Assembly: GCA_964507095.1 (NCBI GenBank)
Contig: CAZDOS010000010.1
Coordinates: 1-44,358, forward strand
DNA: 44,358 bases
Direction: 5' to 3'
Origin: RGIG3102 sp964507095
GTDB lineage: Bacteria; Bacillota; Clostridia; Oscillospirales; Ruminococcaceae
A program made the translations under genes and the position numbers. The notes beneath the pieces were generated by a model. That model did not search any database and was not told the DNA's origin. It worked only from the letters and a program-made list of their open reading frames with translations. Of this stretch, positions 1 to 6,123 are shown one piece after another (position 1 is the first letter of the stretch; each line of letters starts with the position of its first letter).

Positions 1-114
1 GCAGGAGACCATTTCACCTATGAGGATTATGAAATCTACGTCGAGGAAGTGGACGACAGGCGCGTCACAAGAGTCCTGGCGAAGAGGATACCGGGAGACA
101 CTGCGGGAGAATAA
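1..114 (+). CDS. C-terminal end of a CorC/HlyC-type (hemolysin family, CBS-domain) protein, partial
   Basis: The open frame enters from the left edge and ends at TAA 112-114, leaving 37 residues. It contains GDHFTYEDYEIYVEEVDD followed by RRVTRVLAKRI, which matches the end of the CorC/HlyC transporter-associated domain: a glycine, a hydrophobic strand of the type 'F.V.....RI..V.v', then a short polar tail. Full members have a DUF21 membrane region, two CBS domains and this domain, and are linked to divalent cation handling or efflux. The upstream part is outside the window, so the assignment rests on this tail only. A strong terminator follows. Confidence 0.6.
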   Translation, partial: AGDHFTYEDYEIYVEEVDDRRVTRVLAKRIPGDTAGE

Positions 115-172
115 ACGAACAGGATCCTTTCATCACGCGGGAAAGGGCACAAGAGCATAGTTAAGATCAAAG

Positions 173-209
173 CGAGGGACATGGATTTCCATGTCCCTCG
201 TGGTTTTTT
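173..209 (+). terminator. Intrinsic terminator after the CorC-like gene
   Basis: A perfect 13-bp stem (173-185 with 188-200) has a minimal loop and is followed by GG and six T (204-209). It ends the rightward transcript. The next gene converges from the other side. Confidence 0.9.
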
Positions 210-228
210 GATGTACCGTAATAAAGGA

Positions 229-681
229 TCAATCGACTGAGGAGCTCTTTTCCTCAGCTTCCCGTACGGTGTTGATCATTCCCTCGTATTCAAATCCTGC
301 GACTCTTGCGAAAAGGGCAATAGTGCCGTCACAGGCCATGAGCTGCTCCTCCTTGGGCTCCATGCCTTGAATAAGGAAATAGAGCTTCTTTCCGGAGAAA
401 GTACCGGGTTCTACAGGTCCGTAGCAGCGGTCTAGAAAATTCCTCACTAAGCCGCACAGATTGTGCCAGTAAAGGGGCGAACCCAGAACGATGGTGTCAT
501 ATTCTTTCATCCTTCCTATTACTTCCCGGAACTGGTCGTCATCAAAGTTTTGGCCGAAACCGTAGATCTTGTAGTCGATCAGGTCCAACTGGTCATATTC
601 CTTGCCTTTCAGCAGGGCCTTTGCAAGTGCAGCTGTATTTCCGTCCCTGTTGGGGCTTCCGTTGACAAACAGTATGCTCAT
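229..681 (-). CDS. Flavodoxin-fold NAD(P)H-dependent oxidoreductase / FMN reductase-like
   Basis: A 150-residue protein of the flavodoxin-like FMN reductase family. It opens with a beta strand and phosphate-binding loop (SILFVNGSPNRDGNT). It also has the GSPLYWHNLCGLVRNFLDR segment, which lines the FMN isoalloxazine in this family. It probably reduces quinones or similar acceptors in the cytoplasm; the substrate cannot be read from sequence. I start it at the ATG at 681 because GTGAGGAG lies 7 bases upstream; a GTG 15 bases further upstream is part of that ribosome binding site. It is monocistronic with its own promoter and converges with the preceding gene. Confidence 0.8.
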   Translation of the reverse strand: MSILFVNGSPNRDGNTAALAKALLKGKEYDQLDLIDYKIYGFGQNFDDDQFREVIGRMKEYDTIVLGSPLYWHNLCGLVRNFLDRCYGPVEPGTFSGKKLYFLIQGMEPKEEQLMACDGTIALFARVAGFEYEGMINTVREAEEKSSSVD

Positions 682-724
682 TCTTTCTCTCCTCACTTAC
701 ATGAAATTTTATGAATGCATATTG

Positions 725-753
725 ATTATACAACACGGTGCAGCAGATATTAA
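725..753 (-). promoter_or_regulatory. Probable sigma-A promoter of the flavodoxin-like gene
   Basis: On the minus strand: TTAATA, 17-bp spacer, TATAAT. The -10 is perfect and the -35 matches 4 of 6. It lies about 45 bases upstream of the ATG at 681. Confidence 0.6.
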
Positions 754-802
754 AGAACGGAAAAGAATTCCCGTTAGGCTCCAATAATCATATGCAGGCA
801 TA

Positions 803-831
803 TTGTCATTTAACCCAATGAATAGTATAAT
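803..831 (+). promoter_or_regulatory. Sigma-A promoter of the ThrE exporter genes
   Basis: TTGTCA (803-808), 17-bp spacer, TATAAT (826-831). The inferred start near 838 gives a leader of about 80 bases that contains the hairpin at 871-896. Confidence 0.75.
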
Positions 832-870
832 CTGTTCCGTCTTTATAAACATATATGCGTTTGAAGTTTC

Positions 871-896
871 GGGCGGCGGTTGCTGCCTCGTTTTTT
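871..896 (+). terminator. Possible attenuator hairpin in the thrE leader
   Basis: A 7-bp stem (871-877 with 882-888, two G-U pairs) with loop GGTT is followed by CG and six T (891-896). It lies between the promoter at 803-831 and the start codon at 917, where a functional terminator would block expression. It is therefore a candidate attenuator rather than an end-of-gene terminator. I found no obvious T-box or amino-acid-rich leader peptide. Confidence 0.4.
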
Positions 897-916
897 GATT
901 GTACAGTTTGGAGTAT

Positions 917-1696
917 ATGGTGGAATACAGCGTTAAACAGCTTTTGAATGCCGCCTGCCGGATAGGCAGATGCCTGCTGGAAAACGGCGGCGAGATATAC
1001 AGGGTGGAGAGCTCGATTGGATATTTCCTCACAGCCTACGGACTCGGAGAATCACAGATATTCGCGCTTCCGTCTCTTATCCTTGTTTCTGCAAGAGATG
1101 AGGACGGTAACCGGGTCAATCAGATGGAAAGGATAACCCGGTCAGGTCAGAACATGGAAAGGATGATGAGCGCCAACGCGCTCTGCCGTTATGCCTGCGA
1201 CAACAGGCCGAGCCTTGATTACATATATTCTGAGATAGATAAGATCAATGGCAAGCCGAGATATTCTGAGGCTCTGACAGTGATTGGCTTTGGAATTGCG
1301 TCAGCCTTTTTCTGCCTTTTCTGGGGAGGGGATGTATTCGATGCAATGGTGGCGCTCATAGCCGGCTTTCTTACCAGAGTGTCACTGTCCTATCTGGAGA
1401 AGGTAAAGAGCAATGTGTTCTTCTCAAATGTCTTTTCATCCCTGGTAATCGCCGTCCTGGCATATATCGGCACAAGATGCGGATTTGCACACAATCTGGA
1501 TAAGATCATAATCGGACGGATAATGACTCTTGTCCCGGGAGTGGCCATCACGAATATCATGAGAGACATAATGAGGGGTGATGTCATAACAGGCACTACG
1601 AAGCTTGCTGAGGTGCTCCTCATAGCAATTGCGATCGCAGTCGGCATAGCCATGGGCGTGGCCGGAATGAGCGCCGTGTTCGGAGGTGTGCTGTGA
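917..1696 (+). CDS. Threonine/serine exporter, N-terminal subunit (ThrE / DUF1212 family)
   Basis: About 259 residues. The first half is soluble, with RIGRCLLENGGEIYRVESS, the hallmark start of the ThrE family. Five or so membrane segments follow, ending in a glycine-rich hydrophobic tail. The segment MTLVPGVAITNIMRDIM is typical of the family. In Corynebacterium one ThrE protein carries both halves; in Firmicutes it is commonly two genes, as here. The pair probably exports small amino acids such as threonine or serine. The start is uncertain: ATG 917 has GGAG only 3 bases upstream, GTG 920 is better spaced, and TTG 899 is possible. The stop overlaps the start of the next gene by 4 bases (ATGA), implying translational coupling. 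Confidence 0.85.
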   Translation: MVEYSVKQLLNAACRIGRCLLENGGEIYRVESSIGYFLTAYGLGESQIFALPSLILVSARDEDGNRVNQMERITRSGQNMERMMSANALCRYACDNRPSLDYIYSEIDKINGKPRYSEALTVIGFGIASAFFCLFWGGDVFDAMVALIAGFLTRVSLSYLEKVKSNVFFSNVFSSLVIAVLAYIGTRCGFAHNLDKIIIGRIMTLVPGVAITNIMRDIMRGDVITGTTKLAEVLLIAIAIAVGIAMGVAGMSAVFGGVL

Positions 1697-2139
1697 TGAC
1701 ATTCGTTCTTCAGTTCATTTATTCATTCTTTGCGTGCCGGGGCTTCTGCCTCATGTTCAATCTGAAGGACCGAAAGGTGGCGTTCGTATCCTGTCTGTGC
1801 GGCGGATTCGGATGGATAGTATATCTGCTTGTCAGACCGTATGTTTCCGTTATAGTCGCAAACCTCATCTCGGCGATCTTTATCGCGGCCTTTTCAGAGG
1901 TCGCTGCCAAGAGACTCAGCACTCCTTCTACAATATTCCTGATAATCGGCATCCTTCCGCTTGTGCCGGGAGGCGGTATCTATTACACCATGGAATACTG
2001 CATAAGGGGAATGACCGATGCCTTCATCGAGAAGGGACTTGAGACCTTCGGAATAGCCGGGGCGATAGCGATCGGCGTATCACTGGTCTCCTCAATAGTA
2101 AGGATCATTTCAGCATACACCCGCAGAAGGGAAGTATGA
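1693..2139 (+). CDS. Threonine/serine exporter, C-terminal subunit (ThrE_2 / DUF3815 family)
   Basis: A 148-residue protein, nearly all membrane helices, matching the ThrE_2 half. It has an amphipathic first helix, a segment with FAFSEVAAKRLSTPSTIFL-like character, and the conserved IGILPLVPGGGIYYTME turn found in DUF3815 proteins. It forms one transporter with the product of the preceding gene, with which it overlaps by 4 bases. The two-gene arrangement is normal and not a frameshifted fusion. A clear terminator follows at 2156. Confidence 0.85.
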   Translation: MMTFVLQFIYSFFACRGFCLMFNLKDRKVAFVSCLCGGFGWIVYLLVRPYVSVIVANLISAIFIAAFSEVAAKRLSTPSTIFLIIGILPLVPGGGIYYTMEYCIRGMTDAFIEKGLETFGIAGAIAIGVSLVSSIVRIISAYTRRREV

Positions 2140-2155
2140 GGACCCATAAAGAAGA

Positions 2156-2185
2156 AAGCCCGGAGAGATCCGGGCTTGCTTTTTT
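2156..2185 (+). terminator. Intrinsic terminator after thrE genes
   Basis: AAGCCCGG pairs with CCGGGCTT around a 6-base loop, followed by GC and six T. The A-rich flank makes it usable on the minus strand too, where the convergent MFS gene ends at 2191. Confidence 0.85.
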
Positions 2186-2190
2186 GCATA

Positions 2191-3432
2191 TTATTCTTCT
2201 TTTGCCGCAGCATACAGCTTCGGGTAGGCCTTCCTGTCCAGACTCATCAGCAGAGCAGTGAGAAGGATCGAGGCGGCGGCCACCGAGAGGATAAAGAACC
2301 ATGCCCGACCTGAGCCTGCTCTGTCGTAAAGCTGGCCGACGGTCAGGTCAACGGCTCCCGTTATGATGGTGTAGAATACGCCCATGATGCCGTTTATGCG
2401 CCCTCTGTGGCTGGCTGGGATGCGGCTTGAGATATACGGTCCGTCACCGAGAGTGTCGAAGATCTCGCCCCAGGTGAACACCAGCATAGCCAGGTAGTAG
2501 CCCGGGATAAAGCCCAGAAGCAGCAGGAATATGAGAAAACCCGCGATCAGAAGGATCCTTCCGGTCAGAAGCTTACCTGTATCGCGCAGCTTCTTGAAAA
2601 GCCTGGTGATCAAAGGCGTGAAAAGCACGACCGTTATGCAGTTAAGACTCGAAACGGTCCCGTAGATCACGGCTCCGGCATCACCGTGTACTGCAGCCAT
2701 GTCCAAAGGCATTATGAAGCTGTACTGTCCGTATGCACCCGAATATAGAGTTCCGCAAAGGAGGAACAGTATCAGCATCGGATTCTCTCTGAGAATGCCG
2801 AAGACATTCGTGCTGTCGTTCCTTTTCTGGTACTCCGCTTCTTCGCTGTTGTCCTCTGAAGGAGTGATGTCCTTTATCATGAATGCTATGAGAGCGGTCG
2901 ACATGGCGATGGATAAGCTGCTTATGAGGAAGCTCAGCCAAAGGTAGTTCTTGAAAAGGAGCCCCGCGATGGTAGGCGAGAGCACCAGTCCAAGATTCGC
3001 TCCCAGATAATCAAGGGAAAATGCGCGCTCCCTGTCCTTTGTAGTGGACATGTCGGCAAAGAGAGCGTCATAGGAGGGATACTCCACGCTCTGAAACAGT
3101 CCCGCTATTATGAACAGTATAACGGTGCCGATTCCCAAGGGTATGAAGGCACAGGCAAAGTAGCATATGATGCTGACGCAGTCGCAGACGACGATCAGCC
3201 ACTTCTTGTTGAATGTGTCGGCCAGTTTGCCTCCCAATAGCCCCGCAGGGAGCATTATGAGGCCTGAACCAACGAAATAGTATGATATCTGCGCGGCTGA
3301 GAGCCCGAGTTTCTGGCTAAGTATCATGGTCATGACCGGCCAGATCATGCTGCCCAGGTTCGTGACCAGTCTGCCGAAGGTCAGAATATATATCTCACGT
3401 CTCAGACCGCGGTATTGGTCGATGATAGTCAT
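2191..3432 (-). CDS. MFS transporter, probable drug-type efflux permease
   Basis: 413 residues with about 12 membrane helices, the usual length of a DHA1-type major facilitator. Motif A in the loop between helices 2 and 3 reads GGKLADTFNKKW (about residues 67-78). A charged central loop (SEDNSEEAEYQKRND, about 195-210) separates the two six-helix halves. The substrate cannot be assigned; single-gene permeases of this type are often efflux pumps. The start ATG has CGAGG 8 bases upstream. The gene stands alone. It is preceded on the same strand by a promoter, a 21-codon ORF and two hairpins, an arrangement that suggests expression control by attenuation (see findings). Confidence 0.85.
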   Translation of the reverse strand: MTIIDQYRGLRREIYILTFGRLVTNLGSMIWPVMTMILSQKLGLSAAQISYYFVGSGLIMLPAGLLGGKLADTFNKKWLIVVCDCVSIICYFACAFIPLGIGTVILFIIAGLFQSVEYPSYDALFADMSTTKDRERAFSLDYLGANLGLVLSPTIAGLLFKNYLWLSFLISSLSIAMSTALIAFMIKDITPSEDNSEEAEYQKRNDSTNVFGILRENPMLILFLLCGTLYSGAYGQYSFIMPLDMAAVHGDAGAVIYGTVSSLNCITVVLFTPLITRLFKKLRDTGKLLTGRILLIAGFLIFLLLLGFIPGYYLAMLVFTWGEIFDTLGDGPYISSRIPASHRGRINGIMGVFYTIITGAVDLTVGQLYDRAGSGRAWFFILSVAAASILLTALLMSLDRKAYPKLYAAAKEE

Positions 3433-3540
3433 TATTAAACCTCGTTTTCAAATCGATATTTGTTGCATTTTAAGGTCAATAAATCAACGCATATTCATTA
3501 TCCTCTCAAATATATGGAGATGCTCGGCCGGGCAATAACG

Positions 3541-3569
3541 CAAAATGCCGCGGCGGACCGCCACGGCAT
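3541..3569 (-). terminator. Second hairpin in the MFS leader (possible terminator)
   Basis: A GC-rich, nearly perfect inverted repeat (3558-3569 with 3545-3556, one G-U pair) is followed on the minus strand by TTTG. The T run is short, so termination would be weaker than at the hairpin just upstream. It lies 109 bases before the MFS start codon. Confidence 0.5.
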
Positions 3570-3581
3570 GTAAAAAGGCAT

Positions 3582-3608
3582 AAAAATACCGTGACAAGGA
3601 TGCCACGG
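3582..3608 (-). terminator. Attenuator-type terminator between leader ORF and MFS gene
   Basis: On the minus strand CCGTGGCA (3608-3601) pairs with TGTCACGG (3596-3589) around TCCT. TA and five T follow. It starts 27 bases after the stop codon of the 21-codon ORF and lies well upstream of the MFS start, so it should reduce read-through into the transporter gene unless prevented. Confidence 0.7.
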
Positions 3609-3635
3609 AATAGCTGTATACTGATCCTGTCGTGA

Positions 3636-3701
3636 TCAGAGACCGCTGACCGAGGTCACCGCATCGTATTCAGTTCCGATTACCTTAAACATATTGCGCA
3701 T
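3636..3701 (-). CDS. 21-residue leader peptide upstream of the MFS transporter
   Basis: The frame MRNMFKVIGTEYDAVTSVSG-L begins at ATG 3701 with an ideal ribosome binding site (AAAGGAGGT, about 7 bases upstream) and ends at TGA 3636-3638. A consensus promoter sits 33 bases above it. It shows no resemblance to a known protein family that I recognise. Its stop codon lies inside the 5' arm of a small hairpin (CTGATC 3639-3634 with GATCAG 3626-3621), and a terminator follows. That layout fits a regulatory leader peptide whose translation controls read-through into the MFS gene. It could instead be a short independent peptide gene with its own terminator. Confidence 0.5.
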   Translation of the reverse strand: MRNMFKVIGTEYDAVTSVSGL

Positions 3702-3733
3702 AGCGCTGACCTCCTTTCATAAATCTGCAAATA

Positions 3734-3762
3734 TATATATCATATGATGTTAAACATGTCAA
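3734..3762 (-). promoter_or_regulatory. Consensus promoter of the leader ORF / MFS transcription unit
   Basis: On the minus strand TTGACA (3762-3757), 17-bp spacer, TATATA (3739-3734). The -35 is perfect. The inferred start is near 3727, about 26 bases before the leader ORF. Confidence 0.8.
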
Positions 3763-3829
3763 TGACAATATCGTTACAAAAGAATAACGGCAGGGAAGAG
3801 AGGAACGTTACCAGCGGTATATATCGATC

Positions 3830-3860
3830 AAAAAAAGAGCGGAGACCGTCAGGTCTCCGC
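3830..3860 (-). terminator. Terminator of the Cys-rich protein gene
   Basis: GCGGAGACC and GGTCTCCGC pair perfectly (9 bp, 4-base loop). On the minus strand TC and seven T follow. It lies 12 bases downstream of the stop codon. Confidence 0.9.
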
Positions 3861-3872
3861 AGACTAGTATCG

Positions 3873-4079
3873 TTATTTGAGCAGTCCTTTGGCTCTCAGT
3901 TCCCGCTGTCTCTTCAGTTCCGCTTCCCTGAAGCCGGAGAGATCAGCCCAGCACGGATGCGGGCAGCCTGCGCATGCACCGGAACAGTCATTGCAGTGTT
4001 TGCAGTGAGTCAGGCAGATGTCGCAGTTGTGGCAGCATGTTTTGTTTCCCATCGGAAGTGACATATCAAGTTCGGCCAT
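3873..4079 (-). CDS. Small cysteine-rich protein, probably metal binding
   Basis: 68 residues, not assigned to a family I can name. Residues 15-43 hold ten cysteines and several histidines, mostly in CxxC or CxxxC spacing (CCHNCDIC, CKHCNDC, CAGCPHPC). A charged helix with basic residues (REAELKRQRELRAKGLLK) ends the protein. The cysteine spacing suggests binding of zinc or an iron-sulfur cluster, but this is inference. There is no signal peptide, so it should be cytoplasmic. The start ATG has AAAGAGAG about 6 bases upstream. It has its own consensus promoter and its own terminator, so it is an independent gene and not a chance frame. Confidence 0.7.
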   Translation of the reverse strand: MAELDMSLPMGNKTCCHNCDICLTHCKHCNDCSGACAGCPHPCWADLSGFREAELKRQRELRAKGLLK

Positions 4080-4111
4080 TTCAAATCTCTCTTTCCGCTT
4101 TAGATGTATAA

Positions 4112-4140
4112 AGTATAAATAATCCCGGACTTCATGTCAA
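4112..4140 (-). promoter_or_regulatory. Consensus promoter of the Cys-rich protein gene
   Basis: On the minus strand TTGACA (4140-4135), 17-bp spacer, TATACT (4117-4112). It lies about 33 bases before the start codon. Confidence 0.8.
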
Positions 4141-4150
4141 TGATAGGGTG

Positions 4151-4169
4151 AGAAAAGCCGAAAAGCGGC
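4151..4169 (-). terminator. Weak terminator after the HipA-like gene
   Basis: On the minus strand GCCG-CTTTT-CGGC is followed by TTTTCTC. The stem is only 4-5 bp, but it sits directly downstream of the stop codon at 4179. Confidence 0.45.
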
Positions 4170-4178
4170 GTAAACACT

Positions 4179-5318
4179 TTATTTTCTTATGGGAATGGAA
4201 ATCAGTTCTTCAATTCTCTTCTGAAGCTTTTTCTCGATGGCTTTAAGTCGTTTCTTGGGAAGATTGTAATTATTGTCACTTTTGAACTCGAAGCCGATCA
4301 TTCGACGAAGTTGTTGTTTCTGTCTGGGAGTTATGAACTCCCTGACTATATTTTCGAAAGGAATTCCATTAGCTGCTGTTCTTGTCTTTGCATAAGAGTC
4401 TAAGTCCTGAAAATCGCTTGGCATGGCATAATTAAAAAGCGATATGCCGTTATCGAAGATAGGGCTGAATGCATAAGGCTTATTTGTTTTGTTATCGATC
4501 ATAAGTCCGAAGTTGCCGAAATGACGGTCTTCATTGTAAATCAACGCATCAAATATCAGCATGTCCACATATCTGTCATAATACTCTTCGCCGAGGTCTC
4601 TCAGATAATCTGCAACGGTCCTCAAAGTACAGTTATCGAGCATCCTATACATTGGCACATATGAATGATCGATATCACAGAATAATTCACATGTCGAACA
4701 GACAAGGCTTTTCCATTTTGACAACCCGTAAGAAACATGTTCCAGTTCCATGCGCTCGGCAATCTGTGATGCATAAAACTCACTGTAAGGTTCATTTCCG
4801 GCATTGGCAGCTCCGCTGGTCCCGCCTTTGTACAGCATAATTTTCCCATCCTTTCTTCTCCAACCCTTCCTGAGCATTCCAGCGGTGGTGAACTCAGGAG
4901 AAGAAGTAAAACCAGAAGCACGGGATGTTCCGTCCCCAGTATATGCAATAAGAGACAGGACTTTAACAAAATCATGCTCAAAAAGATTGAAATCAGAGAA
5001 CTTGCCATCGAAATCATCTTCCGTTACCCAATAACTGTCATTCAAAGAAAGCCCTCTGCTTATGCGAAGTATCCCTCGTGTATCGCTGTGTGACAATCCG
5101 TTTTTTGCTAGAAACGTATCCACGAATTCTCTGTTTTTAGGTATGATGCGGCTGCGAAGCCAGGACATGACACCCGCATCAGTAAGCTTCATACCGTGAG
5201 GGATAAGATCTAAGACATTTTCATCAATATTAAGAATGTGGCATTTCTGTCCTTCGAGAGGATCATCATAGATATCAAAGGAAAGAAGCGCAAAGTCGTA
5301 TTGCTTGAGATAAAACAC
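4179..5318 (-). CDS. HipA-like protein kinase domain protein
   Basis: 379 residues with a HipA-type kinase core. I see a nucleotide-site lysine in MLYKGG (Lys163), a likely helix-C glutamate in EPYSEFYASQIA, a catalytic loop NEDRHFGNFGLM (262-273, with Asp264 and Asn269), and a metal-binding PIFDNG (Asp289). HipA kinases phosphorylate proteins such as a glutamyl-tRNA synthetase and are often toxins paired with HipB. No HipB-like gene is adjacent, so the partner and role are unknown. The N-terminal 120 residues do not look like the usual HipA N-domain. The start is GTG with AAGGGAGGG 7 bases upstream. The gene and its flank are visibly richer in A+T than neighbouring genes, which suggests acquisition by transfer. 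Confidence 0.7.
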   Translation of the reverse strand: MFYLKQYDFALLSFDIYDDPLEGQKCHILNIDENVLDLIPHGMKLTDAGVMSWLRSRIIPKNREFVDTFLAKNGLSHSDTRGILRISRGLSLNDSYWVTEDDFDGKFSDFNLFEHDFVKVLSLIAYTGDGTSRASGFTSSPEFTTAGMLRKGWRRKDGKIMLYKGGTSGAANAGNEPYSEFYASQIAERMELEHVSYGLSKWKSLVCSTCELFCDIDHSYVPMYRMLDNCTLRTVADYLRDLGEEYYDRYVDMLIFDALIYNEDRHFGNFGLMIDNKTNKPYAFSPIFDNGISLFNYAMPSDFQDLDSYAKTRTAANGIPFENIVREFITPRQKQQLRRMIGFEFKSDNNYNLPKKRLKAIEKKLQKRIEELISIPIRK

Positions 5319-5370
5319 TTATATGCCCTCCCTTCAAGATTAATACTGTTCATTTTACACTTGCTACTAA

Positions 5371-5399
5371 ATTCTACACGAAATAACGGTTATTATCAA
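5371..5399 (-). promoter_or_regulatory. Promoter of the HipA-like gene
   Basis: On the minus strand TTGATA (5399-5394), 17-bp spacer, TAGAAT (5376-5371). It lies about 50 bases before the GTG start. Confidence 0.7.
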
Positions 5400-5640
5400 C
5401 ATCACGGATTTATGCTGATTTTTTACTGTACTCCAAATTGTTTTTCCTTTATCTGCTATCATCATATTTATACATTGTGCGAAGCTATCGTCAGCAATGA
5501 TAAGTTCAGAAGGGAAGCAATAGCTATATCATCATGTATGATTGAGTGGAATCAAGGTGGGGAATCATCGCCATTGCAATGACTTAACTATTATTCATGT
5601 GTGTAGTGTCAACTATCGTGAATAAGTGCAAACAGATGCG
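5400..5640. other. AT-rich intergenic stretch with no gene seen
   Basis: Between the promoter of the HipA-like gene and the terminator of rpmB I find no frame with a ribosome binding site, no strong hairpin and no repeat. The composition resembles the HipA-like gene more than the flanking core genes. Confidence 0.5.
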
Positions 5641-5670
5641 GCAAAACAAAAGACGGTCCTTAGGACCGCC
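5641..5670 (-). terminator. Terminator of rpmB
   Basis: On the minus strand GGCGGTCC-TAA-GGACCGTC (one G-U pair) is followed by TTTTGTTTTG. It is 16 bases downstream of the rpmB stop. Confidence 0.85.
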
Positions 5671-5686
5671 ATACATTGTTTTGTGT

Positions 5687-5875
5687 TTAGATCGCTCTTG
5701 TGACCTTGCCAGAGCGCAGGCATCTGGTGCATACGTGAATATAGCGAGGAGAACCGTCCACAACAGCCTTAACTCTCTTTACGTTAGGTTTCCAAGCTCT
5801 GTTGGAACGTCTGTGTGAGTGGGAAACTCTGATGCCAAATTCTACACCCTTGCCACAAATATCACATTTTGCCAT
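5687..5875 (-). CDS. rpmB: 50S ribosomal protein L28
   Basis: 62 residues, the usual length of L28. It starts MAKCDICGKG and has NRAWKPNVKRVKA and HVCTRCLRSGKV. The two CxxC pairs (Cys4/Cys7 and Cys49/Cys52) make it the zinc-binding (C+) form. It is a structural protein of the large ribosomal subunit. AGGAGGT lies 8 bases before the ATG. It is a single-gene unit with its own promoter, an approximately 90-base leader and its own terminator, as is common for rpmB in Firmicutes. Confidence 0.96.
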   Translation of the reverse strand: MAKCDICGKGVEFGIRVSHSHRRSNRAWKPNVKRVKAVVDGSPRYIHVCTRCLRSGKVTRAI

Positions 5876-5970
5876 TCTGTAGCACCTCCTAAAATGTAGT
5901 TACCTAGGTATATATCATTCTGCAGGCAGTATTAACAGCTGCAAAAGCATCCTATAAAGTTAGCTTTGAT

Positions 5971-5999
5971 ATTCTAACACAAAGCTTTACGGATGGCAA
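5971..5999 (-). promoter_or_regulatory. Promoter of rpmB
   Basis: On the minus strand TTGCCA (5999-5994), 17-bp spacer, TAGAAT (5976-5971). The leader to the ATG at 5875 is about 90 bases. GCAG and CTGC segments in it could pair, but no known regulatory motif is recognised. Confidence 0.65.
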
Positions 6000-6123
6000 G
6001 TGAAAAATACAAAAAATAAGTGGAAAAAAGGGCAGGCTTTCATGTTCTATTAAAAGGGAGTATATGGTAAGATAATACTGTATAATCTCAAATCGCTTTA
6101 AAACTTTACAAGAGGTGGAAAAA

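Noticed and set aside
899..2139. Frameshifted single ThrE gene
   Set aside because: The 4-base ATGA overlap and the two family-specific halves are the normal split arrangement in Firmicutes.
5238..5818. Two plus-strand frames around the HipA-like gene end and rpmB
   Set aside because: They overlap the start of the kinase gene or run antisense to rpmB, and lack ribosome binding sites.
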